Made by a program: the position numbers and the translations under genes. Positions 42,437 through 51,919 of a stretch of DNA of 64,000 nucleotides are shown here, piece by piece. Every line of letters begins with the position of its first letter. Position 1 is the stretch's first letter. Below the pieces are notes generated by a model. It was not told where the DNA came from and did no database searches. It saw nothing but the letters and a program-made list of their open reading frames with translations. The stretch is from JACMQX01 sp040385105 (GTDB taxonomy: Bacteria > Pseudomonadota > Gammaproteobacteria > Burkholderiales > Burkholderiaceae_C): contig JAZKHY010000004.1 of assembly GCA_040385105.1 (NCBI GenBank), forward strand, positions 273,419-337,418, read 5' to 3'.

Positions 42437-42855
42437 AAGCCCTCTCCATCCGCCAGCCATGGGCTTGGCTGGTCGCCCACGGCCACAAGGACGTGGAGAA
42501 CCGCACCTGGTCGACGGGCACGCGCGGCACGTTCCTCATTCACGCCAGCAAGGGCATGACGCAAACAGAGTACGAGGACGTCTGCGCATTCCTCGCCCGC
42601 GATCCGCGGCTGCAGCACTTGAACGCCATCCTGCCGGCACCTGATGACCTTGAGAAGGGCGGCATCGTCGGCCGCGCCGAGATCTCCGACTGCGTGAAGC
42701 AAAGCACGTCGCCGTGGTTCATGGGTGAGTTCGGCTTCATGGTCCGCAACGCGACACCCCTCCCCTTCCGCCCGTTCCGCGGCGCCCTGCAATTTTTCGA
42801 CGTGCCCGACGTCGACGCCCCCGCCGGCGTCGACGTGCAGCCCGTCCTGTTTTAA
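42433..42855 (+). CDS. ASCH-domain protein, 140 aa
   Basis: KALSIRQPWAWLVAHGHKDVENRTW and RGTFLIHAS are typical of ASCH domains, which bind RNA or modified nucleotides. It is coupled to the DUF5131 gene (4-nt overlap), so the two may act on the same nucleic acid. Confidence 0.85.
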   Translation: MKALSIRQPWAWLVAHGHKDVENRTWSTGTRGTFLIHASKGMTQTEYEDVCAFLARDPRLQHLNAILPAPDDLEKGGIVGRAEISDCVKQSTSPWFMGEFGFMVRNATPLPFRPFRGALQFFDVPDVDAPAGVDVQPVLF

Positions 42856-42863
42856 GGATCGAT

Positions 42864-43127
42864 ATGCGAATCAACGTGTACAGCCAAGAGCTGACCCCCG
42901 AGGTCATCCACGTGGAAAAGACCAGCAACACGGGCGTGGTCTACCACGCCGCCCAGCTGGTCCTGCACAGCAGCCCGCGGCTTCACCATCCGCCGCAAGA
43001 CGATGACCGCAGCGCTGTCACTTTCTGGCTGCCCAAGTCCCACGATCGTCGCGAGGAAATCGCACAGGCCTTCGACGCCATCGCCGCGCTCTTTCGCAGC
43101 GCACCGCCTGAAACCGGACTCGACTGA
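42864..43127 (+). CDS. Small phage protein, 87 aa
   Basis: It has alternating strands (MRINVYSQELTPEVIHVEK; VVYHAAQLVLHSS) and a helical C-terminus. An AAGGATCG site is upstream. The sequence gives no function. Confidence 0.6.
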   Translation: MRINVYSQELTPEVIHVEKTSNTGVVYHAAQLVLHSSPRLHHPPQDDDRSAVTFWLPKSHDRREEIAQAFDAIAALFRSAPPETGLD

Positions 43128-43135
43128 GGAACACC

Positions 43136-43810
43136 ATGAGCAACAACGAACCCGACGCCGGCGCGTTTGAGCCGAGCGAACTGGACATTGAAACGCAGCT
43201 CGCGGGCCCGACCGTCGCGCCGTCGACCGCAGCACACGACAACCTGCGCGACAACATCGGCCAGGCCTTGAGCGACTGGCTCACCGCGAACGCTGGCGAG
43301 ACCATGGACTGGTTCGACGCGCGCAACGTCGACGCGCTCGCCGATGAGGCGATGAAGGTGATCGAGCTGCAGCCGCGCGGCACCGATGCTCAGATCCTGA
43401 AGGAACGGTCCCTCACGGCCGAATGCATCAGCGGCGCCATCGCCTTCGGCCAGCAGCGCGCTGCGCAACCACCTGACGACGCGGCATGGCTGCGGCCGTT
43501 CTATAGCTTGGGCCGAGAGCTTGCCGAGATGGATGAGGCCTTGAAGGGCAAGCGACCGCTCCACCTGGTGAGGCGCAACAGGAGCAACCCCATTGAAGAG
43601 CAGTACCGCTCGACCGCGGACCTGTTGCGCATGGCTCGCCAAGATCCCGATGCCGTCAGTGCGTTCTGCGCCGGCACGAAGATGGAGGACACCCACGAGG
43701 CTATCTTCGTCATCAAGGGCAACGGCAAGATCAAGCGCGCGATGGGCGTGCTGATCGGCCTGGGCCTGCTGACCTCCAACCCGGTCAACCCGCCTGAGGT
43801 GCCCAAATGA
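43136..43810 (+). CDS. Unknown early protein, 224 aa
   Basis: Acidic N-terminal half, helical middle and a short C-terminal membrane-like stretch (RAMGVLIGLGLLTSNPV). It overlaps the excisionase-like gene by 4 nt. Family not recognised. Confidence 0.6.
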   Translation: MSNNEPDAGAFEPSELDIETQLAGPTVAPSTAAHDNLRDNIGQALSDWLTANAGETMDWFDARNVDALADEAMKVIELQPRGTDAQILKERSLTAECISGAIAFGQQRAAQPPDDAAWLRPFYSLGRELAEMDEALKGKRPLHLVRRNRSNPIEEQYRSTADLLRMARQDPDAVSAFCAGTKMEDTHEAIFVIKGNGKIKRAMGVLIGLGLLTSNPVNPPEVPK

Positions 43811-44031
43811 AAACCGACACAGTGCAGACACCTGCACCCGCCGCCGCGGCCGTCGAAGAGGACCGCGTGATCTACCGAAGCGAACTGCCGAAGCTGCTCA
43901 ACGTGGGCACGGAGGCCGTGCGCCGCTACATCAAGGCCGGCAAGCTGCCGAAGCCCGACGTGAACCTCTCCAGGCGCACGTGCGGCTGGCGCTTGTCAAC
44001 ACTTCGTGCCCATGGCATTGGCGTCTTGTAA
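43807..44031 (+). CDS. Excisionase-like HTH protein, 74 aa
   Basis: IYRSELPKLLNVGTEAVRRYIKAGKLPKP is a MerR/AlpA-type winged helix as in phage excisionases. Its position at the end of the early operon near the integrase fits Xis. A 16-bp palindrome (43822-43837) occurs in its first codons. Confidence 0.72.
   Translation: MKTDTVQTPAPAAAAVEEDRVIYRSELPKLLNVGTEAVRRYIKAGKLPKPDVNLSRRTCGWRLSTLRAHGIGVL
43822..43837. repeat. Dispersed palindrome, copy 8
   Basis: GTGCAGACACCTGCAC, identical to copy 4, in the first codons of the excisionase-like gene. Confidence 0.7.
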
Positions 44032-44032
44032 C

Positions 44033-44833
44033 ATGAACAGCTCTTACCGCTTACGGAGTCTGTGGGATATGTACTCGATTGATGCCGCCGCTCTGCACCT
44101 AGCGATCACTATCCTTGCGAATCAAATTACGCGAGTTGGAGACGCCCCTGGGCAGTTTCAGCAACTGCCCATGAAAGCAGACAATGTTCGGTCCACAGTT
44201 GAGATGCTGGAACGCCTCGAAGGCGTGATCTCCTCACTCAATGTGCCGGTCACCATGCTTACGATCGCAGACACAAAAGAGGAACTGCTGAAGTTTGATC
44301 AAAAGCTGACCTACATGTCGTGCGGTCAGATGATGCTGACCGTATCGCACAACCTGGAGCGGGAATTGAAGGTGGCTAAGCTGTTCGCGTTGGACAGCTC
44401 GCGGGCCCCGATGTACGACATGCCAGAACCGTTTGGGCCTGAAGTTCAGACCGCCTTCCCATCCTCATCGTTTGACATTGCTGAAGCCGCCAGATGTTAC
44501 GCGCTAGACCGTCCTACCGCGTGCGTGATGCACGTCATGCGCGCGCTGGAAAAGCCACTTCAACTGATGGCTCTAGACCTTGGTCACACACCCACCCGCG
44601 CTGCGTGGGGCGACATCCTGCGCGATATTCGACCTATCATTGCCGCGCTTCCAAACAGCCACCCGCGCCAGGAGTTTTATTCCGAAGCGGCCGTGCAGTT
44701 TCGATTCATCAAAAACGCGTGGAGGGATAGCGCGATGCACGCCAGCGTTAGATATGCCAATGACGAGGCACTATTAATTTTCAACTCGTGCAAAGCATTG
44801 CTGAAGACGTTGTCTCTTCACCTTCACGAGTGA
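44033..44833 (+). CDS. HEPN-like accessory protein between excisionase and integrase
   Basis: The segment FDIAEAARCYALDRPTACVM followed by RALEKPLQ resembles the helical core of HEPN/DUF4145-like proteins. R231 to H236 (WRDSAMH) is the R-x4-6-H signature of HEPN ribonucleases. Its base composition is lower in GC than neighbouring phage genes. This site beside the integrase is a common place for cargo such as superinfection immunity. RNase activity is inferred, not shown. Confidence 0.65.
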   Translation: MNSSYRLRSLWDMYSIDAAALHLAITILANQITRVGDAPGQFQQLPMKADNVRSTVEMLERLEGVISSLNVPVTMLTIADTKEELLKFDQKLTYMSCGQMMLTVSHNLERELKVAKLFALDSSRAPMYDMPEPFGPEVQTAFPSSSFDIAEAARCYALDRPTACVMHVMRALEKPLQLMALDLGHTPTRAAWGDILRDIRPIIAALPNSHPRQEFYSEAAVQFRFIKNAWRDSAMHASVRYANDEALLIFNSCKALLKTLSLHLHE

Positions 44834-45987
44834 GCTGTCACCTGTAGGTCGATCCAGTCCGCAAAGGCCTGCAGCATCTTGCGCCGCTCAGGAAGGTACT
44901 TGGCGTTGTTGTAGGCCGCGCGGATCTCGTCCTCGGGCGCGTGGGCCAGCTGGCGCTCGATGGCGTCCTCGTTGAAGCCGGCTTCGTTCGCCCAGGTGCT
45001 GGCCACCGACCGCCAGCCGTGGCCTGTCATGCGCTCTTTGTAGCCGCATCGATGGATGAGATACAGGATTGAGTTCTCGGACATCGGCCGGTCCTGCCGG
45101 CGGTCGCTCGGGAACACATACTCACTGCGCGATCGCGCCTTCAGCACCGTCAACAGCTTCAAGGCCTGCGTCGACAGCGGCACCAGGTGTTCCCGCCGGC
45201 GCTTCATGCGCTCCTTTGGAATGCGCCACAGGTCGCCGCTGATCTCGCTCCACACCATCCCGCGCAACTCGCCGGTACGCACCCAGGTGAGCGCCAGCAT
45301 GTGGTTGGCCAGCACGGACTGCAGCTGCCCCTCCATACCCAGGCGATGCATGAACGCGCCGATCTCGTTCGCCGGCAGCGACGCATGTGACACGGTCTCG
45401 CCCTTGCCGAATGCCTTTTCCGGGCGGATCTGGCTGGCGACGTTTGCGTCGCAGTCGCCCTGCTCGACGCACCAGTCCAGGACCTGGCCGATCCACATGC
45501 GCACCTTGCGCACGTAGTCATAGTGGCCCTTGGCGTCCATCACCATCAACTCTTCGAGCAGCTCGGGCTTGTCGATCGACGCGACCGGGCGGTCCTTCAA
45601 TTTGGCAAGGTGCGACTTGAGTGCGTTCAGCACGTTGCTGCGATAGCTGTCAGTCACGTCCTTGCGGCCGTCCCAGTAGGTCTCCCAGGCCTCGCTGAGC
45701 GTGCGCGCCGATCGGGCGGCGCGCCGTGGCGCCATCGGGTCGACGCCCTCGCGCAGCTGCGCCTTGGCGGCATCGCGCTTGACCCGGGCCGCAGCCAAGC
45801 CGAGCAGCGGGTACGCGCCGAAGCTGATCTGCTTGGGCTTTTTGTCGAAGCGGTAGGCCATCCGCCAGACCTTGGCGCCGGCCGGCGTGATGTAGAGGTG
45901 CAGTCCACCCCCGTCGAATAGCTTCACGGCCGTCTTAGCGGGCTTTGCGGCCTTGCAAATGGCATCGGTGAGGGTGTTTGTAGGCAT
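44824..45987 (-). CDS. Prophage tyrosine integrase (DUF4102 type), 387 aa
   Basis: It has a DUF4102-like N-terminus (LTDAICKAAKPAKTAVKLFDG), first Arg in TWVRTGEL, HGWR (323-326), LAH (His349) and nucleophile Tyr359 in RAAYNNAK. It lies 178 bp from the tRNA-Ser gene that carries the right att. Its first codons (ATGCCTAC) are themselves a copy of the putative arm repeat. Its 3' end overlaps the HEPN-like gene by 10 nt. Confidence 0.94.
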   Translation of the reverse strand: MPTNTLTDAICKAAKPAKTAVKLFDGGGLHLYITPAGAKVWRMAYRFDKKPKQISFGAYPLLGLAAARVKRDAAKAQLREGVDPMAPRRAARSARTLSEAWETYWDGRKDVTDSYRSNVLNALKSHLAKLKDRPVASIDKPELLEELMVMDAKGHYDYVRKVRMWIGQVLDWCVEQGDCDANVASQIRPEKAFGKGETVSHASLPANEIGAFMHRLGMEGQLQSVLANHMLALTWVRTGELRGMVWSEISGDLWRIPKERMKRRREHLVPLSTQALKLLTVLKARSRSEYVFPSDRRQDRPMSENSILYLIHRCGYKERMTGHGWRSVASTWANEAGFNEDAIERQLAHAPEDEIRAAYNNAKYLPERRKMLQAFADWIDLQVTAHS

Positions 45988-46028
45988 CGTGTCTCCGGTG
46001 CCGGGAGCATGCCTACACGGATGCCTAC
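45980..46028. repeat. ATGCCTAC repeats at the right att (putative integrase arm sites)
   Basis: ATGCCTAC occurs at 46009-46016 and 46021-46028 (12-bp period), plus inverted at 45980-45987, where it is the start of the integrase gene. The direct pair matches 7561-7580 at the other att end. Confidence 0.6.
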
Positions 46029-46128
46029 GCGTTCGCGGTGTACAACGGTCTAAAACGGTTGGGCGCGGTGGGCTTCGAGCAGGTCAGGAGTCCGGCTAAG
46101 GCCTTGATTCTGCACGGAAAAGGTGGAA

Positions 46129-46162
46129 AAAAAGGCCCTAACGTGTGAAACGTTGGGCCTTC
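46129..46162 (-). terminator. Terminator downstream of tRNA-Ser
   Basis: AAGGCCC...GGGCCTT with an inner complementary stretch is followed on the minus strand by a T-run. It follows the tRNA 3' end within a few bases, on the prophage side of the att core. Confidence 0.7.
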
Positions 46163-46164
46163 CT

Positions 46165-46254
<90 letters not shown>

Positions 46255-46432
46255 TGGTATCCGGTGCATCGCGTGGTGCGAAGAGCGCCATTCTAGCGCA
46301 TGCCTTCCGGGCTCCTTTCAAGCCAGATCGACTCCGCGTCCTCCTACGGCAGAGGATGGCTTCGTCCGACACCGTTTACGGGCCAGCCGGGTTCAGATAC
46401 GCCATCCACATCGGATCGAAAGGAACCCCGCC

Positions 46433-46753
46433 ATGAACAAGTCTTCCATCCTCCTGTGCGCCATGCTCGCCATCAGCAGCGCAGCTTTTGCAGCGGAGCC
46501 GGCTACCACGCCGCAAGGCAACGACACCAGCAGTGCCACGGCCAAGCGCGGCCTGCGCGATGTCGGTGAGTCCTTCAAGGACATGGGGCGCCGTGCGCGC
46601 AACGTCGCGGCGAATCCGCGTGGCAGCCGCCAGCCCGTCGCAGAGCAGAACACGACCGGTTACGCCGGCCAGCAGGCTACCGATTTTTCGGGTGACAGCG
46701 CACGCCGCCAGCGTATGGATGCGGCTTACGCCAACTGGCAGACCAGGCGCTGA
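46433..46753 (+). CDS. Small exported protein, 106 aa, unknown
   Basis: The ATG at 46433 after AAAGGAACC starts a classical signal peptide (NKSSILLCAMLAISSAAFA). The mature part is Thr/Gln/Arg-rich with no known domain. It is the first chromosomal gene after the tRNA and is absent from the prophage. Confidence 0.7.
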   Translation: MNKSSILLCAMLAISSAAFAAEPATTPQGNDTSSATAKRGLRDVGESFKDMGRRARNVAANPRGSRQPVAEQNTTGYAGQQATDFSGDSARRQRMDAAYANWQTRR

Positions 46754-46778
46754 CCACCGGGCGGTTGCGGATTGCCGC

Positions 46779-48089
<1,311 letters not shown>

Positions 48090-48111
48090 GGGGGAATTCT
48101 AGGGGCAGGCC

Positions 48112-49053
48112 TCAGGCCAGCGAGGAGATGTCAAGGTTGGCGCCGCAGATGATGAGGCAGACCTTTTCATCTGCGCGCGGCATGTACGCACCGGTTTGCA
48201 AGGCGGCCAGTGGCAAGGCGGCGGCCGGTTCGACGGCAAGCTTCATTTCCTTCCACAGCCACAGCTGGGCTGCGCGGATGGCCTCGTCTGGCAGCAGCAG
48301 GGCGTCTTTCACCTGCGCCTGCGTCACGTTCCACGCGATATCGCCGATGCGTTTGGCACCCAGCGAGTCTGCCGCGATGCCGCCCACGGCCACGTCCACC
48401 GGCTGGCCGGCCTCGCGTGCCTTGTAGAGCGTGGGCGCGAGTTCGGGCTCCAGCGCCACGACGCGGGCGCGCTGGCCGAACCATGCGGCCACACCGGCAA
48501 TCAGGCCGCCGCCGCCCACGCTGACCAGCACGCTGCCCGGCAAGCCGGCGGCTTCTTCAATTTCCATCGCCAGGGTCCCTGCGCCCGCCACCACTTCGGG
48601 CTGGTCATAGGCATGGGTCATCAGCGCGCCGGTTTCCTGCTGGCGTGCGAGGCAGGCTTCCAGCGCCTCGGCATAGACGGCGCCCGTCACCACCACCTGC
48701 GCGCCCAGTTCCTGCAGCTTCGCACGCTTGGCCGCGGTGGAAACGGTGGGCACAAAGACTTCGCACCTGACACCCAGCGATTTCGCCGCAGCCGCCGTGG
48801 CAATGCCCGCATTGCCGCCCGAGGCGCAGATCACGCCGCCGGCCGGTATCGGGTTGGCCAGCAGCCGGTTGAGCATGCCGCGCGCCTTGAAGCTGCCGCC
48901 CACCTGGAAATGCTCCAGCTTGAGCCAGACTTCAGCGCAGTTCACGCCGAAGGCCGTGCCCGGCAGCTTCCACAGCGGCGTCTGCCGCAGGAAGGCCTTG
49001 TGTGCTGCCAGCCGCGTGTGGGCGGCGGCAATTCCCTCGCGCCGGAACATCAC
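48112..49053 (-). CDS. PLP-dependent serine/threonine dehydratase
   Basis: GGSFKARGMLN holds the PLP-binding Lys; CASGGNAGIATAAAA and SVGGGGLIAGVA are the substrate- and phosphate-binding loops of the type II PLP fold. It deaminates serine or threonine. The protein (313 aa) lacks a regulatory ACT domain, so it is a short catabolic form. It overlaps ispH by 4 nt. Confidence 0.92.
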   Translation of the reverse strand: MMFRREGIAAAHTRLAAHKAFLRQTPLWKLPGTAFGVNCAEVWLKLEHFQVGGSFKARGMLNRLLANPIPAGGVICASGGNAGIATAAAAKSLGVRCEVFVPTVSTAAKRAKLQELGAQVVVTGAVYAEALEACLARQQETGALMTHAYDQPEVVAGAGTLAMEIEEAAGLPGSVLVSVGGGGLIAGVAAWFGQRARVVALEPELAPTLYKAREAGQPVDVAVGGIAADSLGAKRIGDIAWNVTQAQVKDALLLPDEAIRAAQLWLWKEMKLAVEPAAALPLAALQTGAYMPRADEKVCLIICGANLDISSLA

Positions 49054-49988
49054 AGCCGAAGTCCCTTGGGCAGCGGGAACTTCACCGTCTCTTCAATGCC
49101 GTCGAGCTTGCGGATGGACACCGCGCCCATCGCCTTGATGCGGTCGATCACCTGCTTGACGAGTATCTCGGGCGCCGAGGCGCCCGCCGTCAGCCCCACG
49201 CGGGTCTTGCCCAGCAGCCATTGCGGCTGCAATTCGTCCGGGCTGTCCACCATGTAACTGTCCACCCCGAGCTTGCGCGCGAGTTCGGCCAGGCGGTTGC
49301 TGTTGGAACTGGTGGGGCTGCCCACGACGATGACCACGTCCACCTTCGGCGACATCACCTTGACGGCGTCCTGCCGGTTCTGGGTGGCGTAGCAGATGTC
49401 CTGCTGCTTGGGCTCACGCACCATCGGAAAGCGCGCCTTGACGGCCGCGGAGATTTCCGCCGCATCGTCCACGCTGAGCGTGGTCTGCGTGACCACCGCG
49501 AGCTTCTCCGTCTGCCGCGGCTGCACCCGGGCGACGTCTTCCACGTCTTCCACCAGGTGGATGCCGCTGTCAAGCTGGCCCATGGTGCCCTCGACTTCCG
49601 GGTGGCCCTTGTGGCCGATCATGATGAACTCGTAGCCTTCCTTGTTGAGCTTGGCCACTTCGACATGGACCTTGGTCACCAGGGGGCAGGTGGCATCAAA
49701 AATCCGGAAACCGCGCTGCTCGGCCTCCTGCTGCACGGCCTTGCTGACACCGTGCGCGCTGAACACCAGCGTGGCACCGGGCGGCACTTCGCCCAGGTCT
49801 TCAATGAAGATCGCGCCCTTTTCCTTGAGGTCGTTGACGACATAGGTGTTGTGGACGATCTCGTGGCGCACATAGATGGGCCGGCCGAACTTCTGCAGCG
49901 CGCGCTCGACGATCTCGATGGCGCGGTCCACGCCGGCGCAGAAGCCGCGCGGCTCGGCAAGGATGATTTCCTGCGGCAGGGCGGCCAT
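49050..49988 (-). CDS. ispH: 4-hydroxy-3-methylbut-2-enyl diphosphate reductase
   Basis: The three cluster cysteines occur in GFCAGVDRAI, DATCPLVTKVH and CYATQNRQ. IspH catalyses the last step of the MEP isoprenoid pathway. It is coupled by a 1-nt overlap to the FKBP gene, a frequent arrangement in proteobacteria. Confidence 0.97.
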   Translation of the reverse strand: MAALPQEIILAEPRGFCAGVDRAIEIVERALQKFGRPIYVRHEIVHNTYVVNDLKEKGAIFIEDLGEVPPGATLVFSAHGVSKAVQQEAEQRGFRIFDATCPLVTKVHVEVAKLNKEGYEFIMIGHKGHPEVEGTMGQLDSGIHLVEDVEDVARVQPRQTEKLAVVTQTTLSVDDAAEISAAVKARFPMVREPKQQDICYATQNRQDAVKVMSPKVDVVIVVGSPTSSNSNRLAELARKLGVDSYMVDSPDELQPQWLLGKTRVGLTAGASAPEILVKQVIDRIKAMGAVSIRKLDGIEETVKFPLPKGLRL

Positions 49989-50452
49989 CAGAGCACCCCG
50001 ATCAGTTGCACTTCAAACGTCACCGGCTGGCCTGCCAGCGGGTGGTTGAAGTCGAACAACACAGCGTCGCCTTCCGCATCCTTGCGCACCTGCTGCACCG
50101 CGCCAGCATACTGGCCCAGACCGTCGGGCGTGGGGAACTGCACCACATCGCCCACGTTGTATTGCTCGTCCGGGTCGCCCATCTGGTTGAGCAGCTTGCG
50201 GCCCACCCATTGCAGCATGTCGGCATTGCGCTCGCCGAAGGCCTCGCCGGCCGGTATGTCAAAGCTTGCATGCGTGCCCTCGGCCAGGCCAAGCAGCCGC
50301 TGCTCCACCGCCGGCGACAGCTCGCCCGTGCCCAGCGACAGCGTGGCGGGCTTGTCGCTGAAGGTGTTGATGATGTCCCCGCCCGGCCCGGCAAGCCGGT
50401 AATGCAGGGTGAGAAAGGAGCCTGGCTGGACCAGGGGAGGCGTGGAAGGCAT
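49988..50452 (-). CDS. FKBP-type peptidyl-prolyl isomerase (SlpA/FkpB-like)
   Basis: Starting at 50452 (154 aa), the sequence has LTLHYRLAGPGGDIINTF and GDVVQFPTPDGLG with FDFNHPLAGQ, the SlpA/FkpB signature. It isomerises prolines in nascent proteins. The longer frame from 51094 is chance read-through over the antisense radC gene. Confidence 0.9.
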   Translation of the reverse strand: MPSTPPLVQPGSFLTLHYRLAGPGGDIINTFSDKPATLSLGTGELSPAVEQRLLGLAEGTHASFDIPAGEAFGERNADMLQWVGRKLLNQMGDPDEQYNVGDVVQFPTPDGLGQYAGAVQQVRKDAEGDAVLFDFNHPLAGQPVTFEVQLIGVL

Positions 50453-50510
50453 GGGAGTCCCGATAAACTGGCGCCCCCTATTGTAGAAACCAACGTACAC
50501 ACTGCGCCCC

Positions 50511-51188
50511 ATGGCCCTCAAAGACCTTCCCGCCGATGCCCGGCCCCGCGAGAAACTGCTGGCGCGCGGCCCCGCCGCCCTGAGCGACACCGAACTGCTG
50601 GCACTGCTGCTGCGCACCGGCACCGCCGGGCGCAGCGTGCTCGTGATGGCGCAGGAACTGATGGACAGGTTTGGCGGCATCTCCGGCCTGCTGCATACCA
50701 GTGCAGCCGGGCTGAAGCAGGTCAAGGGCCTGGGCGGCACCGCCAAGCGCGCCGAGCTGGTGGCTGTGCTGGAGCTGTCGCGCCGGGCGCTCGCGCAGCA
50801 GCTGAAGGAGCGCGAGGTATTTGACTCGCCTGGTGCGCTGCAACAATACCTGCAGCTGCACCTGGGCGCCCGGCACCATGAAGTGTTCGCCGTGCTGTTC
50901 CTGGACGTACAGAACCGGCTGGTGGCCATGGAGGAGCTGTTTCGCGGCACGCTGACCCAGACCAGCGTGTACCCGCGCGAGGTGGTTTTGCGCGCCCTGC
51001 ACCACCAGGCCGCTGCCGTGGTGCTGGCCCACAACCACCCCAGCGGCATGGTCCAGCCCTCGCGTGCCGACCAGGTGCTGACCGATACGCTCAAGGCAGC
51101 GCTGGGGCTGGTCGATGTGCGCGTGCTTGACCACGTGATTGTTGGGCCGGGCGCAACAATGTCGTTTGCAGAACGTGGTTTGATGTAA
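50511..51188 (+). CDS. radC: RadC-like JAB-domain protein
   Basis: The N-terminal helix-hairpin-helix part (LLHTSAAGLKQVKGLGG) is followed by an MPN/JAB domain with LAHNHPSGMVQPSRAD. RadC's role in DNA repair is uncertain. It is divergent from the FKBP gene. Confidence 0.95.
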   Translation: MALKDLPADARPREKLLARGPAALSDTELLALLLRTGTAGRSVLVMAQELMDRFGGISGLLHTSAAGLKQVKGLGGTAKRAELVAVLELSRRALAQQLKEREVFDSPGALQQYLQLHLGARHHEVFAVLFLDVQNRLVAMEELFRGTLTQTSVYPREVVLRALHHQAAAVVLAHNHPSGMVQPSRADQVLTDTLKAALGLVDVRVLDHVIVGPGATMSFAERGLM

Positions 51189-51363
51189 CCAAAACCACTA
51201 TTCTTTTTAGTAAAAAGTACGGTTTGAGCAGGTTTTACAGCCGCTTACAACCGCGTACGGTGGTAAGCGCAAAAAGTGTTTGTTAGCATCGCTAAATGCA
51301 ACAAGGAGTGTGCTGGGCATGTGAGTGTTTTTGCACAGGGTGAAGCATGAGGCGCTGGGGGAA

Positions 51364-51378
51364 TGGCGCAGAGGTTGG
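51364..51378 (+). promoter_or_regulatory. Sigma-54-like promoter upstream of pilin
   Basis: TGGCGCAGAGGTTGG fits TGGC-N7-TTGC except for G for C at the last position, and lies 57 bp before the pilin start. Type IV pilins are commonly sigma-54 dependent, so this is plausible but imperfect. Confidence 0.4.
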
Positions 51379-51434
51379 TTTAATTCCGTGGGGCGCTCCT
51401 TGTCCCCGCTTTTCTCAATATTCAAGGAGTTTTC

Positions 51435-51863
51435 ATGAAGCGTTCCATGCAAAAGGGTTTTACCCTGATCGAACTGATGATCGTTGTCGCGATCATCGGT
51501 ATTCTTGCCGCAGTGGCCCTGCCGGCTTACCAGGACTACACCGTCCGCGCCAAGGTCTCTGAAGTCGTGCTCGCCGCGTCTTCGGGCCGCACCGCAGTGT
51601 CGGAAGCCGTCCAGGTCTCCGGTGGCGGCTTCCCGCCCTCGGCCAGCCTCGTCATCGAGACGCAGTCCTCCAAGTACGTTGCCAGCGTCGGCTATGCATC
51701 CACCGCATCGACCGAAGGCGTCGTGACGGCAGTCGCCAAGGGCGACGCCGCCATTTCCGGCAGCACCATCACCCTGACCGGTGCCATTGGCGGCAACGCC
51801 CAGGTGAACTGGACTTGCGGCGGTACCATTGCTGCCAAGTACCGTCCGGCCAGCTGCAAGTAA
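51435..51863 (+). CDS. pilA: Type IV major pilin
   Basis: A short leader ending at Gly8 and FTLIELMIVVAIIGILAAVA is the class III signal cut by prepilin peptidase and methylated at Phe. The remaining globular part ends with a disulphide loop (CGGTIAAKYRPASC). It forms pili for twitching and attachment. Confidence 0.95.
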   Translation: MKRSMQKGFTLIELMIVVAIIGILAAVALPAYQDYTVRAKVSEVVLAASSGRTAVSEAVQVSGGGFPPSASLVIETQSSKYVASVGYASTASTEGVVTAVAKGDAAISGSTITLTGAIGGNAQVNWTCGGTIAAKYRPASCK

Positions 51864-51887
51864 GAGAGTCACCTCTCCTGCAACAAG

Positions 51888-51909
51888 AAGGCCCCTCGTG
51901 GGCCTTTTT
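51888..51909 (+). terminator. Terminator of the pilin gene
   Basis: AAGGCCC-CTCGT-GGGCCTT followed by T3, 24 bp after the pilin stop. Confidence 0.85.
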
Positions 51910-51919
51910 GTTTTCCGGC

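Noticed and set aside
50453..51094. 368-aa frame upstream of the FKBP domain, on the strand opposite to radC
   Set aside because: The extra part is Ser/Arg/Ala-rich antisense of radC and has no conserved motif; the FKBP family starts at 50452.
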